Made by a program: the position numbers and the translations under genes. 5,958 nt of DNA from an uncultured Chitinophagaceae bacterium. Lineage in GTDB: Bacteria > Bacteroidota > Bacteroidia > Chitinophagales > Chitinophagaceae. The notes under the pieces were generated by a model that had not been told where the DNA came from, did no database searches, and was given only the letters and a program-made list of their open reading frames with translations. Numbering within the stretch: position 1 is the stretch's first letter; every line of letters begins with the position of its first letter. Shown one piece after another: positions 1-5,689 of this stretch. The stretch is from contig CAILAF010000104.1 of assembly GCA_903832075.1 (NCBI GenBank), positions 1-5,958 on the forward strand. The letters run 5' to 3'.

Positions 1-308
1 GTGATGGATGTAAAATTGATAATCTTGTTCAAATTGGTCATAATAGTAAAATGGGAAGATGTTGTATAATGGCAGGAAGTAGTGGCTTAGCGGGTTCTGT
101 AACATTAGGTGATGGTGTAATAGTTGGTGGCGGAGTTTGTATTTCAGACCATGTGAATGTTGGTAGTGGTGCATTGGTTGGCGGTATGTCGGGTGTTATG
201 CAAGATGTTGAAGCAGGAAAAAAAGTATTGGGTTATCCCGCAGTTGATGCAAGAGATGCATTAAAGCAATGGGCTATTTTAAGAAAGTTAGTAAAAGAGA
301 ATAAATAA
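1..308 (+). CDS. lpxD: UDP-3-O-acylglucosamine N-acyltransferase LpxD, C-terminal part (5' end outside window)
   Basis: LpxD transfers a 3-hydroxyacyl chain from acyl-ACP to the 2-amino group of UDP-3-O-acylglucosamine, the third step of lipid A synthesis, in the cytoplasm as a trimer. The frame is open from base 3 to the TAA at 306-308, giving 101 residues. The visible part is left-handed beta-helix: imperfect hexapeptide turns such as LAGSVTLGDGVIVGGG, preceded by KIDNLVQIGHN, where the His (codon 39-41) matches the family's catalytic histidine. After the helix comes GYPA and a short C-terminal helix ending KLVKENK. The gene enters from the left and is truncated only by the window edge. The short tail and the GYPA turn look more like alphaproteobacterial LpxD than the longer-tailed Bacteroides form. 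Another hexapeptide acyltransferase is possible, but the IGHN region and the GYPA end fit LpxD best. Confidence 0.85.
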   Translation, partial: DGCKIDNLVQIGHNSKMGRCCIMAGSSGLAGSVTLGDGVIVGGGVCISDHVNVGSGALVGGMSGVMQDVEAGKKVLGYPAVDARDALKQWAILRKLVKENK

Positions 309-363
309 TTTTTTTTGCGATTGATTTTTATTTATCCTTATAGAAATCTTTTAGTGATGTAAT

Positions 364-397
364 AAAAAAACTTCATCTTTTTTGATGAAGTTTTTTT
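364..397. terminator. Bidirectional intrinsic terminator between lpxD and tRNA-Leu
   Basis: A perfect inverted repeat is seen: seven A plus CTTCATC (364-377), a six-T loop (378-383), then GATGAAG plus seven T (384-397). On the + strand this is a 7-bp mixed core hairpin followed by a T-run, suited to ending the lpxD transcript. On the - strand it is the same hairpin followed by a T-run, starting 3 nt after the tRNA-Leu 3' end. Because the sequence is its own mirror, one element can serve both converging transcripts. Confidence 0.85.
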
Positions 398-399
398 TG

Positions 400-483
400 T
401 GCCCGAGACAAGATTCGAACTTGCACACCCTTTCGAGTACCACCACCTCAAGGTGGCTTGTCTACCAGTTTCAACACCCGGGC
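400..483 (-). tRNA. tRNA-Leu, anticodon GAG
   Basis: Read on the - strand, this 84-nt sequence folds as a class II tRNA. The acceptor stem is GCCCGGG with CTCGGGC (one G-T pair) and the discriminator is A, as in leucine tRNAs. The D-loop contains CTGGTAGA. The anticodon stem CCACC/GGTGG is perfect and encloses the loop TTGAGGT, giving anticodon GAG (bases 447-449) for CTC/CTT leucine codons. The long variable arm forms ACTC-GAAA-GGGT, and the T-arm is GCAAG-TTCGAAT-CTTGT. The 3' CCA is not encoded. It lies 72 nt downstream of argS on the same strand, but it has its own promoter upstream and a terminator directly downstream. Confidence 0.96.
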
Positions 484-490
484 AGTAGAT

Positions 491-555
491 AATTAACAAT
501 GAATAATTGATAACAAATGTAATTGTCAATTTCTAATTATCAATTTTCAATTGCT
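491..555. repeat. Degenerate 7-bp-period AT-rich repeat array filling the tRNA-Leu/argS gap
   Basis: On the + strand the sequence can be cut into 7-mers starting mostly with AATT. These are AATTAAC, AATGAAT, AATTGAT, AACAAAT (491-518), then after a 2-nt phase slip AATTGTC, AATTTCT, AATTATC, AATTTTC, AATTGCT (521-555). The array stops at the last base before the argS stop codon. The two halves are also partly inverted: AATTGATAA (505-513) pairs with TTATCAATT (537-545), extendable outward to about 12 bp with one bulge. AATTG-T-CAATT (521-531) is a small palindrome inside the loop. The structure could act as an argS terminator, but it lacks a T-run after the stem, so I call it a repeat. Confidence 0.6.
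514..543 (-). promoter_or_regulatory. Bacteroidota-type promoter of tRNA-Leu
   Basis: On the - strand, TACATTTG (bases 521 to 514) is an exact match to the Bacteroidota -7 consensus TAnnTTTG. A TTG (bases 543 to 541) lies 19 nt upstream of it, the spacing expected for the -33 element. Transcription would start around base 507, about 24 nt before the mature tRNA 5' end at 483. The promoter is made of the same AT-rich heptamer array that fills this gap. Confidence 0.65.
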
Positions 556-2337
556 TTACATTCTTTCCGGAACTTTTATTCCTAATAAACCAATACCTGT
601 TTTTAAAACCTCTGCTGTTAATCGCGCCAATTGTAAACGCAATACTTTTTTCTCTTCACTTTCTGCATTGGCAATAGAATGTTCGGCATAAAATGAATTG
701 AATGTTTTTGCCAATTCAAAAATATAAATAGCAATTTTTGAAGGATCATATTCTGTTGCTGCTTCTTCAATCGTTGCAGGAAATGTTTCTAATTGAATAA
801 TTAATTTTTTCTCTAACAGTAATAAAGAACCTGAAATCTGAAACTTGAAACCTGAAACCTGTTCTATCTTTCTTAAAATGCTTTTTATTCTTGCATAAGT
901 ATATTGAATGAATGGCCCGGTGAAACCATGAAAGTCAATACTTTCTTCCGGATTAAACACCATTTTCTTTTTTGGATCAACACGCAGTAAGAAAAATTTC
1001 AATGCGCCTAATCCAATGGTATCATACAGTTCATTTAATTCTTCAACTGTAAAATCTTTTACTTTTCCTAATTCTTCTGTTTTATGTTGAGAAATATTTA
1101 TCATTTCATCAATCAGATCATCAGCATCAACAACAGTGCCTTCTCTGCTTTTCATTTTACCGCTTGGTAATTCAACCATTCCATAACTTAAATGATAAAT
1201 ACCATCAGCAGATGGCAATTGCAATTTCTGGCAAATTAATTTCAATACTTTAAAATGATAATTCTGTTCATCGCCAACTACATAAATACTTTTTTGCGCA
1301 TTGAATTCTTTTTGTTTTTGTTCAGCCAATCCAATGTCTTGTGTTATATAAACCGAAGTGCCATCTTTTCGTTGAACAATTTTTTCGTCCAATCCATCTT
1401 TGGTTAAATCAATCCAAACACTGCCATCATCTTTTTTATAAAAAACTTTTTTTTGTAAACCTTCTTCCACTAAATTTTTTCCTAATAAATAAGTAGTGCT
1501 TTCATAATAAGTTTTATCAAAATTGCTTCCAATTTTTTTATAAGTAACATCAAAACCTGAATAAACCCAACTATTCATATTCTTCCACAATTCAATTACA
1601 TCGGGCTTTCCGGCTTCCCAATCAATAAGCATTTGTTGAGCTGCTTTCATGATAGGCGCATTTTTTTCTGCATCTTCCTGTGTTGCGCCATCAGCTTTCA
1701 GTGTTTCAATTTGCTTTTTATATTCATCATTAAATTTTACATAATAATCACCTACAAAATGATCACCTTTTGTATTTGTTGATTGCGGTGTTGCACCATT
1801 TGCAAACAATTGCCAAGCAATCATGCTTTTACAAATATGAATACCGCGATCATTTACAATGCATGTTTTCATTACATCATAACCATTGGCTTTTAAAATT
1901 TCAGCGATGCTCCATCCTAAAAAATTATTTCTTAAATGTCCTAAGTGTAAAGGTTTATTAGTGTTGGGAGAGGAGTATTCAACCATTACTCTTTCGCCAT
2001 TTTTTTCTTTAATGCCGAAAGTGGAGTTATTAAGTTGATGTTGTAAAAAATTAATCCAATATTCGTCAGTGATGGTTAGATTTAAAAATCCTTTGATGAT
2101 GTTGAATGATGAAAAAATAGTTGAATGATTTTTTATCAACTCATTTCCCAATTCATTTCCTAAAGCATCAGGCGATTTTTTTAATTGTTTTACAAAAGCA
2201 AATAATACAATTGTATAATCTCCTGCAAACTCAGGCTTAGTGGCGTTTACCAAAACATCTTTTGAGTTTATTTCAAACTGGTACAATTCTTTAATTGCTT
2301 TTGCAGCCGCTTCTTTTATCTGATCAACTACACTCAT
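556..2337 (-). CDS. argS: Arginyl-tRNA synthetase
   Basis: ArgS is a class I synthetase that charges tRNA-Arg with arginine in the cytoplasm, using ATP. With the start at 2337 it has 593 residues, a normal length. Domains in order: N-terminal additional domain recognising the tRNA D-loop (about 1-86); Rossmann catalytic core with SSPNTNKPLHLGH, the HIGH motif being HLGH at 131-134; the KMSKS equivalent KMKSREG at 394-400; helical DALR anticodon-binding domain from about 473 (TGPFIQYTYAR) to the family-like end LLGIKVPERM. An ATG four codons upstream (2347-2349) would give 597 residues. I prefer 2337 because a TAnnTTTG motif at 2358-2365 would start the mRNA almost on top of the upstream ATG, and MSVVDQIKEA is a natural ArgS beginning. 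A 7-bp tandem repeat encodes residues 494-503, in a loop of the DALR domain. The gene is divergent from the GtrA-family gene. Confidence 0.97.
   Translation of the reverse strand: MSVVDQIKEAAAKAIKELYQFEINSKDVLVNATKPEFAGDYTIVLFAFVKQLKKSPDALGNELGNELIKNHSTIFSSFNIIKGFLNLTITDEYWINFLQHQLNNSTFGIKEKNGERVMVEYSSPNTNKPLHLGHLRNNFLGWSIAEILKANGYDVMKTCIVNDRGIHICKSMIAWQLFANGATPQSTNTKGDHFVGDYYVKFNDEYKKQIETLKADGATQEDAEKNAPIMKAAQQMLIDWEAGKPDVIELWKNMNSWVYSGFDVTYKKIGSNFDKTYYESTTYLLGKNLVEEGLQKKVFYKKDDGSVWIDLTKDGLDEKIVQRKDGTSVYITQDIGLAEQKQKEFNAQKSIYVVGDEQNYHFKVLKLICQKLQLPSADGIYHLSYGMVELPSGKMKSREGTVVDADDLIDEMINISQHKTEELGKVKDFTVEELNELYDTIGLGALKFFLLRVDPKKKMVFNPEESIDFHGFTGPFIQYTYARIKSILRKIEQVSGFKFQISGSLLLLEKKLIIQLETFPATIEEAATEYDPSKIAIYIFELAKTFNSFYAEHSIANAESEEKKVLRLQLARLTAEVLKTGIGLLGIKVPERM
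828..861. repeat. 7-bp tandem repeat (CTGAAAC)n inside the argS coding frame
   Basis: On the + strand the units are CTGAAAT, CTGAAAC, TTGAAAC and CTGAAAC (831-858), flanked by AAC (828-830) and CTG (859-861), so nearly five copies. On the coding strand this is a GTTTCAG-type repeat. Because 7 is not a multiple of 3, the three frames cycle every 21 bp; the array encodes VSGFKFQISG (ArgS residues 494-503). It lies between two DALR-domain helices, where length variation is likely tolerated. Confidence 0.85.
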
Positions 2338-2357
2338 TATTCTTAACATTTATGCTG

Positions 2358-2365
2358 CAAATCTA
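2358..2365 (-). promoter_or_regulatory. Putative -7 promoter element of argS
   Basis: TAGATTTG on the - strand (2365 to 2358) matches the Bacteroidota -7 consensus TAnnTTTG exactly. It sits 20 nt upstream of the preferred argS ATG at 2337, so the leader would be short, about 15 nt. No TTG is present at the ideal -33 distance (bases 2385-2387 read TTCG on the + strand region), which lowers confidence. Confidence 0.4.
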
Positions 2366-2396
2366 ATTGATTATCCCCTTAACTTCGTCGCTATTT

Positions 2397-2900
2397 ATGA
2401 TGCATTTGCACGAAAACATTAGAAAAACAATTTTGGCATTAATTGATATTTTTTATCCGTTGGTTAAAAAATTAATGCCTCTGCAAACCTTTCGCTATGC
2501 GGCGTGTGGTGGATTTAATACTTTAATAGATATTAGTTTATTCTTTATTTCGTATAATTACATTTTCGAAAAAAAATCATTAAATTTTCCGAGTATTCAT
2601 TTAACTGTTAGTCCGCATATTGCTGCTTTTTTGGTTGGATTTTGTGTAACATTTCCTATTGGTTTTTATTTAAGCAGGTATGTAGTTTTTCAAGAGACTT
2701 CTGTTCGTAAAAGAGAACAATTAGCAAAATATTTTACAGTAGTTCTTTTTTGTTTGATTTTAAATTACGGCTTTTTAAAATTATTTGTAGATGTTTTTCG
2801 TTGGTATCCAACTCCATCAAAAATATTAACTACAGTTTTTGTTGTTGCTTTCAGTTATTTTTCTCAAAAGAATTTTACTTTTAAATCGGTAGAAGAATAA
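2397..2900 (+). CDS. GtrA-family small integral membrane protein
   Basis: GtrA-like proteins are small four-helix inner-membrane proteins. Some members are thought to help move polyprenyl-linked sugars across the membrane for cell-surface polysaccharide modification. From the ATG at 2397 the protein has 167 residues. Four hydrophobic segments are visible at about 35-57, 74-98, 109-131 and 141-160. Family signatures are FRYAACGGFNTLIDISLF at the first helix, the LSRYVVF end of the second, and SYFSQKNFTF at the C-terminus. A second ATG follows directly at 2400. An in-frame TTG at 2367 would add ten residues but lies next to the argS -7 element, so I reject it. No glycosyltransferase partner is adjacent, so the sugar substrate cannot be inferred. 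The gene ends 4 nt from the stop of the converging DUF5686 gene. Confidence 0.85.
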   Translation: MMHLHENIRKTILALIDIFYPLVKKLMPLQTFRYAACGGFNTLIDISLFFISYNYIFEKKSLNFPSIHLTVSPHIAAFLVGFCVTFPIGFYLSRYVVFQETSVRKREQLAKYFTVVLFCLILNYGFLKLFVDVFRWYPTPSKILTTVFVVAFSYFSQKNFTFKSVEE

Positions 2901-2904
2901 TCAA

Positions 2905-5439
2905 TTAAAATTGCAAATGAAAACTTCCAAACACAGCAAAGTGTTGTGGGTTGTTAGGAACAGTTGATGTAGGCGGCACTGTAAAAGGTGGATCTATTCT
3001 CCAAACAAAATCTATTCTAAAAAATTTAAATAAATTATCGAAGCCTGTACCTATTTCGGAATAATTTTTTCCTCTTAAGCTTTTTAAACGATAATTTGTA
3101 AACTCAAGCCTGTTAAAGATTCTATCAGCTGTGCTTAGATCTCCCCAAACAGTTTTTATATTAATAAATTGCCTTGCCTTTGATTTGCGTAAGAAAGGTA
3201 ACAAGTGCATCAATTTTTTTTCGAAATTGTATTCAATATTAAATCCAACATAACGATCGCTGAAATATTCAAAGCGATTCATTAAATTAAAGGATTGTTT
3301 ATTATAGTAATAGATTTCATTGCCAGGATGAATTTCCAATAACATAAAAGGGATGCTGTCTCCAAAATATTTCCCACCGTAAACTAAATAATTAATTTGT
3401 CCCCAGCGTGGAATTCGAAATGTTTGCTCAACTGATAATGAAACTTTTTGATAATTATATTCACTTTCAAAAACATTTGGAATTGCTTTTTCATATTTAA
3501 ATTCAAACACCGGTAAATTACCTTTTACACGAATGGTTCTTCTTCTTGTCTCAATTTCTTTTTCATTGGGTGCATATCGAATCTTTAAACTTAATTCTGA
3601 GTTAATTATACCATCGTCGCCATTTAATGCAAAAAATTGCTGCGAGGGTAATGGTGCATAAGGAAAATATTCTGATTTTGAGAATGCTATTTGAGCACTC
3701 ACTGTTTTATTAATTTTTTTTGAGAGAGAAAGTTTATATTCTTCAACACCAATAAATTTTTGACTAATACCTTGACGGCGAATTAATTGACTAAATACAT
3801 TATCAATAGTTGCATCGGCATCATCGTTATATTTTATTCTTCCGTTATCCAAATCATTTGTGTAAGATGCAGATGCAGTCCAGTTTTCGTGATTGCTAAA
3901 TTTATAAACACCACCAATTTTTTGTTTAAATCTATCATCTTTAAATCCATAAGCTAAATAACCATATAAGCGCAAGTGTTCACTGAATTTTTCCGTTGTG
4001 CCTAAATCAAAACGCATTCTAACTTTTTCTAACTGATTACCACTAATCCATTTGAACCAAGGACCAATTTCAACTGCCCCATATTTTACATGACCATCAA
4101 AAATAAATTGTAAAGTGTTACTATATTTTTTAAAAATTGGCATATGTTTCAATGTGTCAATCATTTCATACACTTTATTTTCATTCAAGCTCAAAGGTTC
4201 ATGCCTGTTGGTATTCCAGAAACTGTCCACTTTATTTTTAGCGCTATCTTTTATAATTACTTCTTCTTTAACTTTATTTTTAGCAAGTATGTCAGTGATA
4301 TTGGTTTGATTAATTTGTACATTTTTATAGGTGGCAGTTTTTCTTCCAATGAAACTTAATTTTTCTTTTTTGAGAGGAGATAGGTCGGCAATGAATTTAT
4401 CTTTTGCAAAAACCCATTTGCCATTATTTGATTGCGTAAATTCTTGAATGATGCTTAAATGATTGACGAAATTTATATTCGCTGTTGGAGAAATATTTAA
4501 TGTTATTTTTTGAATTGCCCAAGTAGTGCTGTGAATCCAGCAATCACCACTAAAAGTATTGCTGCCAACTTGTTTAGGAGTAAAAAGTAAATGAAAATAT
4601 CTTTGCTGATGAATTGTTTGTGTATCAGCACCTTTATAATTATAATATTTATCACCAACATTACTTAATGGACTAATAAATTCTTTACCGAAAACAATAA
4701 TAACATTTTCGTACACATTTATTTTTTGACTTACACCGCCCATAAATTGCATGACCGTTTCGTTCTTTATACCATTGGTTTGAACAGCCTTTATTTCTTC
4801 ACGAATTTTATATGGATCCGTGCTGTAATAAAAATTGCTGATTGATTCAGTTAAAAATATTGGCAAGAAAGGTTTTGCATCAGAAATGCTATCAATATTA
4901 TTCAATACAAATGCAAATGGTTTTAATAATTTCTTATTCTCGAAAGATGAACGATTAATATTGTTGACATCCAATTCTAACTTATTATAAAGTTCATAGG
5001 AATAATTATTAAATTGATAAGGATTATTTTCTTTTTTATTTGAAACAATAGCTTTCCACCAACGTAAACCTTTATTGAACTTTGTTTTTACTTCAACTGT
5101 GTTAGCTAACTTTAATTCATTCAGAGATAATAATATTTCGCCGGTATCTTTTTTGGGGTTAAAAGCATGAAATATATCTTTATAACCAATATAACTTACA
5201 ATAATCGTATCATGCTCAAAATTTGTTTTGCGAAGAATAAAATTACCGGCATTGTCGGTAATACTTCCGCTTCCTGCTTTTTTCCAATATACGCTTGCAA
5301 AAGAAATTGTTTCATTGGTAAAGTAATTAATCACTTTACCATGCACAATGTTCGTTTGTGCATGAATAATGTTAAATGATATTGCCATCAAGACAATCAG
5401 CAAAAATACTTTGCGAATTTTCTTTTTAATACAGTTCAT
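2905..5439 (-). CDS. DUF5686 family outer-membrane protein with carboxypeptidase-regulatory-like domain
   Basis: The function of this family is unknown; it is common in Bacteroidota and resembles TonB-linked outer-membrane proteins in its N-terminal domain. The protein has 844 residues. Residues 1-28 form a signal peptide (basic KKKIRK, hydrophobic core FLLIVLMAI, cleavage near IIHA/QT). Residues about 31-110 form a carboxypeptidase-regulatory-like beta-sandwich (HGKVINYFTNETISFASV, SGSITDNAGNFIL, SYIGYKD). A DUF5686 periplasmic region follows with GLRWWKAIV near 124-132, then from about 440 many alternating aromatic beta-strands that suggest an outer-membrane barrel. The protein ends FGSFHLQF with a terminal Phe, as in BAM-inserted barrels. 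No TonB plug domain is evident, so it is not a typical SusC-type transporter. It stands alone, divergent from dnaK. I found no convincing TAnnTTTG promoter upstream. Confidence 0.88.
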   Translation of the reverse strand: MNCIKKKIRKVFLLIVLMAISFNIIHAQTNIVHGKVINYFTNETISFASVYWKKAGSGSITDNAGNFILRKTNFEHDTIIVSYIGYKDIFHAFNPKKDTGEILLSLNELKLANTVEVKTKFNKGLRWWKAIVSNKKENNPYQFNNYSYELYNKLELDVNNINRSSFENKKLLKPFAFVLNNIDSISDAKPFLPIFLTESISNFYYSTDPYKIREEIKAVQTNGIKNETVMQFMGGVSQKINVYENVIIVFGKEFISPLSNVGDKYYNYKGADTQTIHQQRYFHLLFTPKQVGSNTFSGDCWIHSTTWAIQKITLNISPTANINFVNHLSIIQEFTQSNNGKWVFAKDKFIADLSPLKKEKLSFIGRKTATYKNVQINQTNITDILAKNKVKEEVIIKDSAKNKVDSFWNTNRHEPLSLNENKVYEMIDTLKHMPIFKKYSNTLQFIFDGHVKYGAVEIGPWFKWISGNQLEKVRMRFDLGTTEKFSEHLRLYGYLAYGFKDDRFKQKIGGVYKFSNHENWTASASYTNDLDNGRIKYNDDADATIDNVFSQLIRRQGISQKFIGVEEYKLSLSKKINKTVSAQIAFSKSEYFPYAPLPSQQFFALNGDDGIINSELSLKIRYAPNEKEIETRRRTIRVKGNLPVFEFKYEKAIPNVFESEYNYQKVSLSVEQTFRIPRWGQINYLVYGGKYFGDSIPFMLLEIHPGNEIYYYNKQSFNLMNRFEYFSDRYVGFNIEYNFEKKLMHLLPFLRKSKARQFINIKTVWGDLSTADRIFNRLEFTNYRLKSLRGKNYSEIGTGFDNLFKFFRIDFVWRIDPPFTVPPTSTVPNNPQHFAVFGSFHLQF

Positions 5440-5689
5440 CAGCTTTTACAGAGGTTAAAAAACAATATCCCAAAACAAAATTGAATTGATTATTGTTAGA
5501 GCCGAAAGATACAGTGCTTGTCTTATTTGATAAAAGATTTAATGCTAAAGTTTTCAAGAGTATTGAATCGAAGTTTTGCAAATAAATTATAAAAGTGATG
5601 GCTGACAATTTTGCACTTTCTTTTGTAATGGCATAATGGTTGACAACTATAATTGAATTATTAACTCATTAACAAAATAAAAATAATAT
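5440..5689. other. Divergent intergenic region between the DUF5686 gene and dnaK
   Basis: This 250-bp AT-rich gap holds the leaders of two divergent genes. The right third carries the sigma-54-like element before dnaK and a TGACA-containing block upstream of it. The left two thirds have no assigned function. On the + strand one frame from 5430 to the TAA at 5583-5585 is unusually open, with a single TGA at 5487-5489, and could be a decayed gene end, but I cannot assign it to any family. The final 36 nt before the dnaK ATG are A-rich with no Shine-Dalgarno sequence, and include ATTAAC twice, 8 bp apart (5660 and 5668). Confidence 0.5.
5629..5644 (+). promoter_or_regulatory. Sigma-54-like -24/-12 promoter candidate for dnaK
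   Basis: TGGCATAATGGTTGAC aligns without gaps to the RpoN consensus TGGCACGRNNNTTGCW. The -24 GG (5630-5631) and the -12 region TTG (5640-5642) are at the correct distance. Mismatches are T for C, A for G, and A instead of C in the -12 GC. Transcription would begin near 5654, leaving a leader of about 36 nt. TGACAATTTTGCA lies 14-26 nt upstream at 5603-5615 and may bind a regulator. A competing weak sigma-A-type -7, TATAATTG at 5648-5655, has one mismatch to TAnnTTTG. Confidence 0.4.

Noticed and set aside
338..529. 63-codon open frame on the - strand
   Set aside because: It runs through the tRNA-Leu gene, its promoter and the terminator, and its product has no recognisable features.
1770..1961. 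63-codon open frame on the + strand
   Set aside because: It lies antisense within argS, whose protein is fully recognisable there (just upstream of and into the HIGH-motif region).
400..2337. Functional link between tRNA-Leu and argS because they are adjacent
   Set aside because: The tRNA carries leucine, not arginine, and has its own promoter and terminator, so adjacency is probably chance.
2367..2396. TTG start giving a ten-residue longer GtrA-family protein
   Set aside because: It starts beside the argS -7 element, uses a rare start codon, and two ATGs follow at 2397 and 2400 just before the family-like sequence.
2902..2913. CAATT-AA-AATTG palindrome at the convergent gene junction
   Set aside because: A 5-bp AT-rich stem with a 2-nt loop and no T-run is too weak to be called a terminator.
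4115..4359. Two overlapping + strand open frames of 64 and 71 codons
   Set aside because: Both are antisense to the DUF5686 gene, overlap each other in different frames, and show only hydrophobic bias typical of the complement of AT-rich coding DNA.
5167..5379. 70-codon open frame on the + strand
   Set aside because: Antisense to the signal peptide and N-terminal domain of the DUF5686 protein, which are clearly real.
5426..5608. 60-codon open frame on the - strand
   Set aside because: It overlaps the DUF5686 start codon in another frame, has no family features, and runs opposite to the dnaK promoter region.
5640..5653. TTGACA followed by TATAAT, resembling an E. coli sigma-70 promoter
   Set aside because: The two hexamers are only 2 bp apart instead of about 17, so they cannot act together, and Bacteroidota do not use this consensus.
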